Shown here: positions 33,565 to 42,600 of the stretch, piece by piece
How the letters are laid out: each line of letters starts with the position of its first letter
Position numbering within the stretch: the first letter of the stretch is position 1
DNA from: Gammaproteobacteria bacterium
GTDB taxonomy: Bacteria > Pseudomonadota > Gammaproteobacteria > Pseudomonadales > Cellvibrionaceae
DNA length: 64,000 nt
Assembly (NCBI GenBank): GCA_004173475.1
Contig: SEBU01000004.1
Span: 62,001 to 126,000, forward strand
Reading direction: 5' to 3'
The notes under the pieces: model-generated
Database searches by the model: none
Seen by the model: only the letters and a program-made list of their open reading frames with translations
What the model was told of the DNA's origin: nothing
Program-made: the position numbers and the translations under genes

Positions 33565-34872
33565 ATGAAACAAAACGCATCACGGGCAAGGGAAAGCTTG
33601 CTCTTTCCTATAGCTGAAGCGAACGCTATTCTTTTTGATGGATTGCCGGGCGCACGGACGACCGGACCTAACGCAATGCATTATCAACGTCCGTCTTATC
33701 GGGGGAAGGGTTGGGATCTTAATCGAGACGAATCGAAAGATGCGATCGAAAAAATATTGCATACATGCAGGGAAAAACTTTCAACGCACGATGTCGACGT
33801 TGAATCAGGAAATTGGCCAGGCCTAATCCCGTCGTTGCCAAGTGAAATACAGTTCACAGCGTACACGTTTTATTATTGGTCGAACAAAAGCGATCAACAC
33901 ATCGTGAAACATCTCAGGAGGATAGGGGTTTACGCCTCGCATCCGAAAATCATTAGAGACCACGTGTGCGAGTCTTGCGGGAAAACTACGAATTTAAGTT
34001 TTACGAAAAGCAGTAAACACTCAGTTAAGTGCGACACAGGATGCGAACATTGCGGACATTCAGGGAGCAAAACATGTGAGTGCGCTTTATGCTCAGAGCC
34101 AGACCAAAAAACTCGTAAGAACATATTGCGCCTTACTCAGTTTGCCGATGCATGGATTGAGACTAAATTACACCAGATAAAGTCCGTCCATCGTCTTGAG
34201 GTGAATGATGTTAAAAGGAAGATTTTAGACGCATGGGACGTCCACTTTGCTTCAGACACTTTTAGCAGTTGCAGCACCTCACTGGATGGTTTGTTAAATC
34301 CAACAGTATTTCCCCATAGCTTAGAACAGTCACGCATCTTCGAGATGCGAACCAGATTTAATGAAGTCGACGTGTATAAGATTCCTGTACCTGCACACCA
34401 AATATTTAGCATGTTTAATGCCGTGCCGTTGCATAAACCCAGCGCTCCAACAGTCGTCAGCGTAAAAGATGGGCGCACAGAAGCAAAGATTTACGTTTTA
34501 TCCGGCTCGAAGACGAGCAAAGGTTTTCAAGATTTCACTACGATATGTGAGGGGAAGGTTTCTCTAGAGCACTGCTTCTTCGAATCCAGAGCCGAGACCG
34601 GGCTATATGACTGTATTGCTGCTCTCGGTGCTCGACGCAACGATACTGTTGTAATCGTTAGGGGTGGGGGGGATATCGACCATGAATCTTTTAACGCATT
34701 CAAGTCAAATAAAGCTGCAGATGCTGTTGGCGCGCTGGTCACGCTGGGGGTGTTCGTGATAGTCGGAGTAGGGCACGCTAGCGACCGTTTTGCAATAGAC
34801 AAGAATGCGAGCGTATCAGCAATCACGCCCACAGACGCAGCTTATAAACTTCTTGAACGCCTCAGATCATAG
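33565..34872 (+). CDS. Exonuclease VII large-subunit (XseA)-like protein with Cys-rich insert
   Basis: 435 aa from ATG 33565; the frame is open to a GTG at 33478. The last 120 residues match the XseA catalytic domain: 'VIVRGGGDIDHESFNAF' (near residue 366), 'VGVGHASDRFAID' and 'ITPTDAAYKLLERL'. The middle carries a cysteine/histidine cluster (CESCGKT, CDTGCEHCGHSG, CECALC), probably two zinc fingers, not found in XseA. The N-terminus is not the usual OB fold. No xseB partner is next to it. Probably a nuclease acting on single-stranded DNA. Confidence 0.7.
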   Translation: MKQNASRARESLLFPIAEANAILFDGLPGARTTGPNAMHYQRPSYRGKGWDLNRDESKDAIEKILHTCREKLSTHDVDVESGNWPGLIPSLPSEIQFTAYTFYYWSNKSDQHIVKHLRRIGVYASHPKIIRDHVCESCGKTTNLSFTKSSKHSVKCDTGCEHCGHSGSKTCECALCSEPDQKTRKNILRLTQFADAWIETKLHQIKSVHRLEVNDVKRKILDAWDVHFASDTFSSCSTSLDGLLNPTVFPHSLEQSRIFEMRTRFNEVDVYKIPVPAHQIFSMFNAVPLHKPSAPTVVSVKDGRTEAKIYVLSGSKTSKGFQDFTTICEGKVSLEHCFFESRAETGLYDCIAALGARRNDTVVIVRGGGDIDHESFNAFKSNKAADAVGALVTLGVFVIVGVGHASDRFAIDKNASVSAITPTDAAYKLLERLRS

Positions 34873-34975
34873 ACATCTCCTGAGGCGTGGAATGGAGGCT
34901 ATTCAATCCACCCATGGCATCCCACAAAGCTGAATTGCCATAAAGAAGAAGCTTTCTGAAAAACGATTCTGTTAG

Positions 34976-35572
34976 TTAGAAAACTTGAAAGTGTGAGCCG
35001 TTTTCTGCTTGCTGAAGCTTTGCTGCTTGCTCCAGGTCCAAACTCCACAAGCAAGACATCCAAATATTACTTTCTTTCTCACTGCAGAGAATTTGTCCGG
35101 CCTCGCAGACCATCCTGAGCACGTCGTCACCGCTTGTAATAGGTGCGCCGCAACGTGTACCAAGCCAGTAGGAGAAGGTTTTTAGGTTAGAGCGGTCATC
35201 AATGTTAATCACCTGTTCAACTGGCCAGCTGTAGCCGTAATAGCCCATAGAGTGCAGATCATTTACTGTTAATGTCTCAGCCTTGTCGTGCAGTTTTTTT
35301 ATGTGCTTTGTGAAAGCCGAGCCATCTTTAAGCGTTGAGGATTGTGACAGGCCGTCATTATAGAAATATGAAGTTTTAGGGAGGTAGCTGTTTTCGAAAA
35401 GATCAATAGTTCCAATGAATTCAATACCGGCTTTGTATATGTGCGGATCGCAATTCTTCGAGCATCGTTCAGACGCAACAATAACAATCTCAATCCCTGA
35501 CAAACTACAATCGTCAGTTTTTCCCTGATCGATTTTGAACACTTTGTGATTGCGAATAAGTGTTGCACCCAT
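34976..35572 (-). CDS. Hypothetical protein
   Basis: 198 aa, soluble, with seven cysteines, some paired (CSKNCD). Convergent with the XseA-like gene. Not recognised. Confidence 0.6.
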   Translation of the reverse strand: MGATLIRNHKVFKIDQGKTDDCSLSGIEIVIVASERCSKNCDPHIYKAGIEFIGTIDLFENSYLPKTSYFYNDGLSQSSTLKDGSAFTKHIKKLHDKAETLTVNDLHSMGYYGYSWPVEQVINIDDRSNLKTFSYWLGTRCGAPITSGDDVLRMVCEAGQILCSEKESNIWMSCLWSLDLEQAAKLQQAENGSHFQVF

Positions 35573-35677
35573 TTGTTCTACCTCTACTAACTGGCAATTA
35601 ATGAAGCGCCTAAATTAAGCGATAGCAAAAAAGATGCAACTTAAGAAGCGGGTAAATTCTTGGAGTGGTTTACTAAA

Positions 35678-35827
35678 ATGGAACTGAGGAAATTGAATAA
35701 CTACCGGCGTTCATTTGAAATAAAATCGAGTCAATGGTTTACGGATAAAAAAACAGGCTTACAAAACATTTGCTCATTCTTCAATCTTGCATCTAAAAGC
35801 GAGTGGGATATATTTAAAAATATGTGA
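35678..35827 (+). CDS. Small protein (49 aa)
   Basis: Frame from ATG 35678 (in-frame TTG at 35660 also possible) ends 25 bases before the next gene. Encodes a basic helix-rich peptide (ELRKLNNYRRSFEIKSSQWF). Probably cotranscribed with the following gene; not recognised. Confidence 0.4.
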   Translation: MELRKLNNYRRSFEIKSSQWFTDKKTGLQNICSFFNLASKSEWDIFKNM

Positions 35828-35852
35828 ATTTTTAAATAGAGAAGATAACTGA

Positions 35853-36674
35853 ATGAGAAACTTGATTAACGCGTCTGTGGAGAGTTTGATAAGCGCCGGC
35901 AGTTCTGAATATGTTGAGCGATCGCGCGTTGCGCACGAGATGAAAGATTCAGTTTTAGACGGAATGAAAGCCATGGCCGATGATAAGGAAAATCGCAGCT
36001 ACCTGGCAATGGTGCAGGCTCTTTTTGAATCAGGCTATTTAGCGAAAACCGAGCGCTGCTTTAATCTGGACCAACTCTGGTCCTACATATACGGGGTGAA
36101 AGTGCACGAGGCACTATTTCCAATACAAAACGTTTTCAAAGTTCTGCAAAATCGAGGCAACGTGAATCACGAGGAGAGTCCTTACAACACATCTGGCGAT
36201 AATTATTTCTCAGCGCTCAAATTCCAAATAAAACCAGATGCTGACGATCTAAAGGTTCGCGAAATTTGTAGTAAATTAGGAAATTTTGAGAATGTGGCCC
36301 CTTGGCCAACTGATGTCTTTAGAAAAGTACTGTTAATCGAAAAGCAATCACCTTTTTACGCTGTAGTAGTCGAGTACTCAATTTTTAGCAAGGAGCCCAC
36401 GCACGTACATTTAGTGAGACTAAAGGAGAACTATAATGACCCTGACGTTATCCAAGAGCTGATTAAAATTGAATTCAATCTTTCCTCAGACTCTGAATAT
36501 TCGCCGTTTGAAAGTGATTCAAAAGTTTGCAAAATAATAACTACGTTAGACGTGGTAAATATGAGCTGTAAGCCGGTGTTCGCACCCCATTTGATCGAAT
36601 CTATCTTGTTCAGTATTTATAGCTGCAATGATTGCCTAAGCATCGAACCTCAGCCGACAGCATTTGTAGATTAA
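35853..36674 (+). CDS. Hypothetical protein
   Basis: 273 aa, soluble. The N-terminal 75 residues are helical (AHEMKDSVLDGMKAMADDK); the rest is alpha/beta. AGAAGA upstream of the ATG. Not recognised. Confidence 0.65.
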   Translation: MRNLINASVESLISAGSSEYVERSRVAHEMKDSVLDGMKAMADDKENRSYLAMVQALFESGYLAKTERCFNLDQLWSYIYGVKVHEALFPIQNVFKVLQNRGNVNHEESPYNTSGDNYFSALKFQIKPDADDLKVREICSKLGNFENVAPWPTDVFRKVLLIEKQSPFYAVVVEYSIFSKEPTHVHLVRLKENYNDPDVIQELIKIEFNLSSDSEYSPFESDSKVCKIITTLDVVNMSCKPVFAPHLIESILFSIYSCNDCLSIEPQPTAFVD

Positions 36675-36743
36675 CGGTCGTCGGGAATCATGGTGGTTTT
36701 TGCTCCGCAATAAATCGAAGGCGTCTTCGCGACGAGTAAAAAA

Positions 36744-36765
36744 AAGCCCACTAAAAAGTGGGCTT
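36744..36765 (-). terminator. Rho-independent terminator for the 36770-37534 gene
   Basis: Perfect 9-bp stem AAGCCCACT/AGTGGGCTT, loop AAAA, followed on the minus strand by a run of T. It begins four bases after the stop codon of the minus-strand gene. Confidence 0.85.
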
Positions 36766-36769
36766 ATAG

Positions 36770-37534
36770 TTAATTCGGTCGGATTTCATTACAAAAAGTA
36801 TACGATGGCCAAGAGTAAAGCAACTCAAGGTCACGCGCATACTTTTTAGCGTCCAACAGTAAGCTAAAATCGCCGACACAATCGATACCGCCTGCGACAC
36901 AGTGCAAGTAAACACTATAAAGTTCCGGGTCGTCATCGTCGATTTCAAAGCACGTGCCCTCCCTGTCATCTTGATCGGTATGAATATCACGAACACCATG
37001 CACCTCAATACCGTTATATTGCCAGGGCTTATCACCAATAATGGATAGGTGATACCTGCATTCAATCTCATCAGCCTGTTTCGAACGATTTGATTTCATG
37101 CATGATCCTGGTTCTGCGTGTCTACTATCGCAAAAAGCGCAAAACGGAGTCTTGTAATATTCGTCACGCGAATGGAGAAAGTTGATTACGGCTAGTTGGA
37201 AGCAACCGTGGAATTCTTCGCCACCATTCGTACCGTATTGAAACTTTTGGTATGAATCATTCCAGCTTTCTCTTTCTTCACTTTTCAAACTATCCCACCA
37301 GTTGTTGAAAGAAGAATGGGGGTGAAGACCGTCAGCAATAATTCGATCACGTTCGAGAGCGTCTTCTCTTAACTCGAACTGCCACATTCGAGCGTCGTGC
37401 GCATCTCGAATTTCGTTCAGAATCGTATCGCTGCGTTCATTTAGCGAAGCCATCGCGTTAGCAACAAGTTCAGATAAGAACGAATTGAAACCTTCTTCTC
37501 GACATTGCTTCGCTAATTGATATTGTTGTGACAT
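36770..37534 (-). CDS. Hypothetical protein with CxxC motif
   Basis: 254 aa from ATG 37534 (GGAG seven bases upstream). A helical N-terminus contains 'SFLSELVANAMASLNERSD', similar to a stretch of the next upstream gene; then 'CAFCDSRHAEPGSC' suggests a zinc site; the C-terminal part is acidic (FEIDDDDPELYS). Not recognised. Confidence 0.65.
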   Translation of the reverse strand: MSQQYQLAKQCREEGFNSFLSELVANAMASLNERSDTILNEIRDAHDARMWQFELREDALERDRIIADGLHPHSSFNNWWDSLKSEERESWNDSYQKFQYGTNGGEEFHGCFQLAVINFLHSRDEYYKTPFCAFCDSRHAEPGSCMKSNRSKQADEIECRYHLSIIGDKPWQYNGIEVHGVRDIHTDQDDREGTCFEIDDDDPELYSVYLHCVAGGIDCVGDFSLLLDAKKYARDLELLYSWPSYTFCNEIRPN

Positions 37535-37705
37535 AACGTACTCCATAGTTAATTGAGGAGGCATTGCCCCGATGGGCTTCTCTTCAATATGCGATTAATT
37601 GGATATTTATTGAGTATGGCGCTAGTCATCCATTAGAGACGATTCGAACCAAGAGTTTAAGATCTCAAAGGAGGTAGTGGACTTTCCTTGAAATTTTAGA
37701 AACGA

Positions 37706-38092
37706 CTATGAAGCGCACTCAATGCCATGCGCTATTCCGTTGCTAAACGCATTTTTTAAAGCGTCAAGCTCCTCAACCGTTAGAGCCGTTCGTTGGTAGG
37801 CTAAATAAGTAACTGCACCAAGTCGATATAGTGCGCACATTGTTCGATAAAGTTCGTCATCCTCCAAATCCGCAAAACCAGGATCACCGTCCTGCAAATT
37901 CATTTTTTCCCAAAACTCCGAAACCAGTGGATTTGTGGATGGAACGTATGCGTTATGAGCACTAGATGCCGGAGTCATAGATATTTCATCTCGATCATCT
38001 GGTGAAGCGACAGGGTTTGCTACAAGTTTGGATATCAACTTGTGGAAATTGCCCTCATGACTTGTTTTATCTTCTGGTTTTTGTTTTGACAT
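37706..38092 (-). CDS. Hypothetical protein related at its N-terminus to its neighbour
   Basis: 128 aa, CGGAG before the ATG. 'FHKLISKLVANPVASPDDR' aligns with the stretch in the 36770 protein. Acidic middle, helical C-terminus. Not recognised. Confidence 0.55.
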   Translation of the reverse strand: MSKQKPEDKTSHEGNFHKLISKLVANPVASPDDRDEISMTPASSAHNAYVPSTNPLVSEFWEKMNLQDGDPGFADLEDDELYRTMCALYRLGAVTYLAYQRTALTVEELDALKNAFSNGIAHGIECAS

Positions 38093-38261
38093 ATATTACT
38101 CCGAAAGGAAATGGAGGCAGAGCCGAATTGGCTTTGCGTTGGGTTTTAATAATTGATTTGAGAGATGAACAAAGGCAGCTCAAGAAGTCAAAATTATTTG
38201 GCTACCAAAATCTGTATAAGACTTCTTTGCTAGCGTGACTGGAATTACTCTACGTGAGATT

Positions 38262-38486
38262 TCACATCTCAGGCACATTCCATTTCGAATATCCATGTGA
38301 CGCTAGCAAAATTCTACCGAGGCACCAGATCCTAGCGCGCAAAACGATTCGCTCTAGTAAAGGGAATGGCACATCAGTTTGGCCAGACATAACGTAAAAG
38401 TGATGCAGGTCGTTTGCTCTCTTATACGCAGACTTTCGTATGATTAAGTCTTTCATCTGCACGTACAATTCTTTTAGATTGGGCAT
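38262..38486 (-). CDS. Small hypothetical protein
   Basis: 74 aa from ATG 38486 with TAGGAG; an upstream in-frame start at 38552 has no ribosome site. Basic and helical. Not recognised. Confidence 0.5.
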   Translation of the reverse strand: MPNLKELYVQMKDLIIRKSAYKRANDLHHFYVMSGQTDVPFPLLERIVLRARIWCLGRILLASHGYSKWNVPEM

Positions 38487-38563
38487 AATGACTCCTATTT
38501 GAAATTTGGATTCTTGTTCCGAGCTTGACAGAATTGGACTTACAGCCACCAATTGAAATGTTG

Positions 38564-38594
38564 CAAATAAAACCCCGGTCTGGGGTTTTATTTG
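38564..38594 (-). terminator. Strong bidirectional terminator
   Basis: 13-bp perfect stem (CAAATAAAACCCC with GGGGTTTTATTTG), five-base loop, A/T tracts on both sides, so it can work on both strands. It lies 18 bases beyond the stop of the minus-strand gene at 38613-39197. Confidence 0.85.
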
Positions 38595-38612
38595 TCTAAC
38601 AACTGCGCGTTA

Positions 38613-39197
38613 CTAGTGCGCAGTTTTCTCGGGGTAAGTTGCCGAAGATAACCACTCAACCTTTGGCTGCTTTACCGCGCTGCCTTGAATAAAAGCTGCA
38701 CTCTTGGACAATGCATCTAAAATCCCTGGAGCCTCAGTCACGTAGCCTCGATTAAAAACTTCGTCGAGTAGTTCGTTCCAGTTTCGAGCGTTAATGTGGC
38801 CTCGAAAACCCTGTGCGCTAAACCAGGTTGCTCTAACAAGATCTCTTGCGCCCTCATACGTTTCGTGTGTAAAGACGCAAAAAAATGTTCCATCCTTGTT
38901 GGAAAGTTCTAGCCCTTCTAGTTTCCCGCTTGTTCGATCCATAATTAATTGTTTCAACGCAACATTTCTCTTAAACCTCAAGACCTCATACGCAATATTA
39001 CGCATGAGTTGATTTTTGGAGTTCAGGAAAAACTCTGCACAATCAAATGCTTCGTAAAAAGCACAGCTTTCCTGATGAGTGTAAACGCTAGGTTCTTGAA
39101 TGAATTCCTGGATCACTTTCGCAAAATCATCGTCGTTATATGACTGAAACGCGTTGTGAAATGCGGTTTGTATTTGGTTCACGATTAAAATAGACAT
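38613..39197 (-). CDS. Hypothetical protein with hairpin-masked ribosome site
   Basis: 194 aa, soluble, largely helical ('AFHNAFQSYNDDDFAKVIQEF'). The GGAG of its ribosome site lies in the 3' arm of an 8-bp inverted repeat. It has its own terminator downstream. Not recognised. Confidence 0.6.
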   Translation of the reverse strand: MSILIVNQIQTAFHNAFQSYNDDDFAKVIQEFIQEPSVYTHQESCAFYEAFDCAEFFLNSKNQLMRNIAYEVLRFKRNVALKQLIMDRTSGKLEGLELSNKDGTFFCVFTHETYEGARDLVRATWFSAQGFRGHINARNWNELLDEVFNRGYVTEAPGILDALSKSAAFIQGSAVKQPKVEWLSSATYPEKTAH

Positions 39198-39199
39198 GA

Positions 39200-39231
39200 G
39201 TATCTCCGTTAAGGGAATTAAAGGGAGATAC
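39200..39231 (-). promoter_or_regulatory. Leader hairpin sequestering a ribosome-binding site
   Basis: On the minus strand, GTATCTCC (39231-39224) pairs with GGAGATAC (39207-39200) across a 16-base loop. The GGAG is the ribosome site of the gene starting at 39197, so folding would hide it. A GC-rich inverted repeat (TGGGG/CCCCA) lies just upstream. Confidence 0.55.
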
Positions 39232-39369
39232 CACCCCCATGGGGATGATTCCCCCAGGGATAGTTGATTGCACGGCCACTATTTATGGAGTGCGGTTGCT
39301 GAAGCAGAAACGAACGTACAACTAACAGATTCTAGAAAACAGCGTCACCCGTTTTCGACTGACATTGAG

Positions 39370-39747
39370 CTAAATATTGTTCGCCTCCTCTAATGCGCGG
39401 AGTAGGCGCGTAGCCATTGAGCGCGGAACTTGCCCACATACTTCGATGCGAGGATCGTTAGCGCTGCGGTAAATGAACTCTGCAGTGATTGGCAGCCACA
39501 AACGGGAACAAAGAGAAAACTTTGTATCCTTCGTAAGACTTGGCATTTCGGACTTCTTAATAGTGAATTGCCCACGATCCTGACGTTCTGTTTGCTGGCT
39601 GGTGCCGTACGCAAGCAAAACTTTATTTGAATCAAGGTCAATATCGACAATTAAACACGGTCTGAACTTTTGTCCAGGACGTAGCGACGAAGTATGGTCC
39701 GGAAACCAGGCATAGATAACCGAACCAACAAGTTTGGTAATATTCAT
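39370..39747 (-). CDS. PemK/MazF-like toxin-family protein
   Basis: 125 aa. The opening 'VGSVIYAWFPDHTSSLRPGQKFRPCLIV' region, 'VLLAYGTSQQTE' and 'LCSRLWLPIT' follow the MazF/PemK endoribonuclease layout (strand, loop with P-G-x-K-x-RP, then xGTS). Probable mRNA interferase. It starts 36 bases after the end of the candidate antitoxin gene. Confidence 0.65.
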   Translation of the reverse strand: MNITKLVGSVIYAWFPDHTSSLRPGQKFRPCLIVDIDLDSNKVLLAYGTSQQTERQDRGQFTIKKSEMPSLTKDTKFSLCSRLWLPITAEFIYRSANDPRIEVCGQVPRSMATRLLRALEEANNI

Positions 39748-39782
39748 GGGGATTTCCCTATCTGACGATCAATAAAATGGTT

Positions 39783-40016
39783 TTATTGTTTTACCGCACC
39801 GTTAGCCGCCAGAAACCCCTGTAAGGAATCTGCCGGCATAGATGGTGAAGAATCGCCAGAAGGAAAGGCTTCGTCCAATACTCTCTTAATCAGTTCCTCT
39901 GGTGTCAAAGACAGCTCTGCCGCGGCCGCATTAATGCGGTCAGGAAGAGTCTCAGAATCGCTGTAGTGAATATCGAAGCTAGGCATAAAAGGTAACCAGG
40001 TATTTTTGGCTAACAT
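39783..40016 (-). CDS. Candidate antitoxin
   Basis: 77 aa from ATG 40016 (CGGAG eight bases upstream). It has a ribbon-helix-helix-like part (SETLPDRINAAAAELSLTPEELIKRV, shown here in two overlapping halves: SETLPDRINAAAAELS and LTPEELIKRVLDEAF) followed by a flexible tail, the usual antitoxin build. It precedes the MazF-like gene. Called from context. Confidence 0.5.
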   Translation of the reverse strand: MLAKNTWLPFMPSFDIHYSDSETLPDRINAAAAELSLTPEELIKRVLDEAFPSGDSSPSMPADSLQGFLAANGAVKQ

Positions 40017-40475
40017 ATAAGGCACTCCGAAAAAGACGTGCCTTCCCTAACGGGAAAGCCCGTCAGGGTTAAGGTAATGCTGAATTCAAACGATCAGCTT
40101 CGTTGAGGCAACAGAGTGCGACAAGCCAATATTACTGGATATTCGCTTGGTTATACAACACAGTATTGAAAAATGTCACGCGATCACCCTCGTTTTAATT
40201 GGCACTGGTGGCATCAAGTACCGCATGTGTGCCGCCGCAACTGATTTGACAGGAATCCGCGTTGATACTGGAATCGTCAGGGAATCTACATGCAAGTTTT
40301 AGATCGTCATATCGCAGGCAGTTTTCCAAAATGGTCCTTAAAACGTGATACTTCCATCATATCAAGGGCTCGAATACACTCAATAATGTTGCCTATGAGG
40401 TTCTGGATATTGCCAGGAGTTTTGCAGGCACTGGATATTTGGACACATTAATAAACCGTGTTAACAACTCTGAAA
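40017..40475. other. Leader hairpins and non-coding region
   Basis: On the minus strand the toxin-antitoxin leader has two hairpins: GGCAC/GTGCC (40021-40042) with the ribosome site in its loop, and an interrupted stem CCCT..CGGG/CCCG..AGGG (40045-40068). From 40070 to 40475 I see no convincing gene; short frames on the + strand lack ribosome sites. Confidence 0.4.
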
Positions 40476-40856
40476 ATGAGCTTAGACATCTTGCGTATGT
40501 ACGACACCAGTTTAATTATGTACTCGCTACTGTCCTGCACCGGAGGGCTAGTTGTTTTTTTCACGATTCGCTGGATAAAAAAGAATTGGTGGCCAAAGAA
40601 GTTATGCGAAATAGCGGATGAAGGCTACATTGATTACGCCGTGGATTACGCTGAATCTAAAAGTAAAAAAGCTTTAGCCTTAGACCTACTAAGGAGGGTG
40701 CGGACAGAGCATGGACACGATTCGGTACGGCTGGGCCACACCATTTGGATTCAGGACGTTGTTGATGGCTCCTCTCCGATTCCGGAAGATGGAAGTACAC
40801 CGTCGTTTGGAACAATTGAAGATGCGAACAGGCACCTAGCTAATCCTAATGCATAA
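40476..40856 (+). CDS. Membrane-anchored hypothetical protein
   Basis: 126 aa from ATG 40476 (GTG 40458 possible). One hydrophobic helix (about 15-33) ending at 'RWIKKNWW', then a soluble domain with 'VRLGHTIWIQD'. No clear ribosome site. Not recognised. Confidence 0.5.
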   Translation: MSLDILRMYDTSLIMYSLLSCTGGLVVFFTIRWIKKNWWPKKLCEIADEGYIDYAVDYAESKSKKALALDLLRRVRTEHGHDSVRLGHTIWIQDVVDGSSPIPEDGSTPSFGTIEDANRHLANPNA

Positions 40857-40937
40857 ATCGTTCAGGTCGGAGCAATGATTATCCGTGAGGAACATTTTGT
40901 TTCATCGTATTTTCTCCATTTATAAAGTGAAACGTCT

Positions 40938-41294
40938 ATGAATCGATTGGTTGTGTTTAGAATCCTTTTATTTCACTCTCTCTCGGTTGGTATCGAAGGA
41001 AAGAAAAAGTATTTGGGATATTTCGCGCCGCTTCTTATTATCAATCTTTTACCAGTCCACTTAACTTTTTTACAATACCTAACCGCACATTTGATTTTGT
41101 GCTACCTAATAGCACTAATACTAGGTTTTAATAAAATGCATAAGTTGTGGCGAAAATATCCTGAAAACTTTCTAACCAGACTACATGAGTATGCCCAATC
41201 ATCTCGTGAACTGACGCGGCAAACGACTTTCGAAACATTTTTGAAGTCGGATTCCTTGAACAGCTCCCTAGAGGGCGCATCGCTCAGTGCGTAA
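40938..41294 (+). CDS. Two-pass membrane protein
   Basis: 118 aa; hydrophobic helices at about 28-45 and 47-66, then a charged helical tail. Not recognised. Confidence 0.55.
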   Translation: MNRLVVFRILLFHSLSVGIEGKKKYLGYFAPLLIINLLPVHLTFLQYLTAHLILCYLIALILGFNKMHKLWRKYPENFLTRLHEYAQSSRELTRQTTFETFLKSDSLNSSLEGASLSA

Positions 41295-41346
41295 TGATGG
41301 GGTGTCTATACAGCCTTAACAATTATCTCACTTAGAAGGAAAACAT

Positions 41347-41694
41347 ATGAACATTAAGCGTATTGAAGCGAAAGAACTATTTCCGCAGAAGCTGCTGCAA
41401 GGATTGCAATATATCATTGATGACGTTCAAGATATTAAATATAAAGATGAAGATGTTGATGCCTCTCGCGTGGAAACTGCATCAAGCTTTCAAATTGCCT
41501 TAAGCGATTACGGCTATGAGATTACGCTAGCGCAAGGGGAGGCCGTTTACTCTAACTACTCATTTAACAGGTGGGCTGGCTGGCTGGTAGACGCCCCAAT
41601 TTCAGTAGAAGGTGCAAAGCAGGTTTTGGCGGATTTTGCAGACGATGTGCTTTTCGGAGAGAACCACATCGAGTATGGTATCGAGAAGTCGTAG
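41347..41694 (+). CDS. Hypothetical protein
   Basis: 115 aa, acidic, soluble, with AGAAGGA at good spacing. Alpha/beta pattern 'SFQIALSDYGYEITLAQGEA'. Not recognised. Confidence 0.6.
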   Translation: MNIKRIEAKELFPQKLLQGLQYIIDDVQDIKYKDEDVDASRVETASSFQIALSDYGYEITLAQGEAVYSNYSFNRWAGWLVDAPISVEGAKQVLADFADDVLFGENHIEYGIEKS

Positions 41695-41752
41695 TTAGCA
41701 TTGACTACTTCAGATTCAGCAGTTAATAAATCGTTAAATAGGAGTTGCTTTA

Positions 41753-42052
41753 ATGCTTGAAGCCTTGGTGAAAGATGAAGGTACTAAGTTTTCCTTTTTA
41801 GGAAAGTCGATAGTTACTCTCATAGCGATCTGTATTTTACTGTTTATTGCAGCGTTCGTTCAAACGATTTACGAATCGTTCGACGCAAGCGAGACAGCAA
41901 TTTTAAAAGCATCCAGCAATAAGTGCGTTAAGGATCAGATTCTATCGTCAAGCTATAAAAACGGCGCGCTGACGAATTATCAAATAAAGGTTTTCGTGCG
42001 GGAGTGCGAGCTGAAAGAAGAACATGACAAACAAGTTAGTGTGATTAAATAG
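41753..42052 (+). CDS. Membrane-anchored hypothetical protein
   Basis: 99 aa with AGGAG upstream. One hydrophobic helix (about 18-38), then a polar domain with three cysteines. It ends in GATTAAATAG, which is repeated 18 bases later. Not recognised. Confidence 0.55.
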   Translation: MLEALVKDEGTKFSFLGKSIVTLIAICILLFIAAFVQTIYESFDASETAILKASSNKCVKDQILSSSYKNGALTNYQIKVFVRECELKEEHDKQVSVIK

Positions 42053-42228
42053 GTTACTCTGATTAAATAGCTGTGTTTTTTCAAGCCTGTCGAAAACTAT
42101 GTTCTTTCAACTCAGGATGAATCTATTCTGGCAATGGCGCACGACGTGAGATTTGATTTCGACTATGAAGAATTTATTGATCAAATTTTTTCAAAATAAC
42201 TATCCGACATCGGCGCGAGATCTGATAG

Positions 42229-42600
42229 ATGCTTAAGCGCACTAATCTACTGAATATTGTTTCACTTGTAGAGTCAGTGGCAGGTCCACTAAATGACTTC
42301 CAAAAAGAAGCGTTCCAATTTAAGTTAAACAAGTTTTCAGAAGCGCAATTGACACTGCTGTGTCTTACGGAATGCTTAGAATCCATTGCGGGAATGGAGT
42401 TAGCCGCTTCAAAATTGATGCACTGTTCGATTGAGGGAGATTATGTAAGTCTCATTGAAGACAATTACATACCGTTCACCGTGATCTTCCCAAACGGTAT
42501 TCCTAGGATGAACGAAGAAATGGAGACATTATCGAAAACATTTCCTGACCGACTGGCGAAATGGAAAAGGTCGAAGTTAAAAACTATTAAGTTAGATTAA
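42229..42600 (+). CDS. Hypothetical protein
   Basis: 123 aa, helical: 'VESVAGPLNDFQKEAF', 'LCLTECLESIAGMELAAS'. No obvious membrane segment. Not recognised. Confidence 0.55.
   Translation: MLKRTNLLNIVSLVESVAGPLNDFQKEAFQFKLNKFSEAQLTLLCLTECLESIAGMELAASKLMHCSIEGDYVSLIEDNYIPFTVIFPNGIPRMNEEMETLSKTFPDRLAKWKRSKLKTIKLD

Noticed and set aside
40081-40440. Short + strand frames with a GTGG-containing stretch suggestive of a ThiF fragment
   Set aside because: Too short, no start signal, and the resemblance is limited to four residues.
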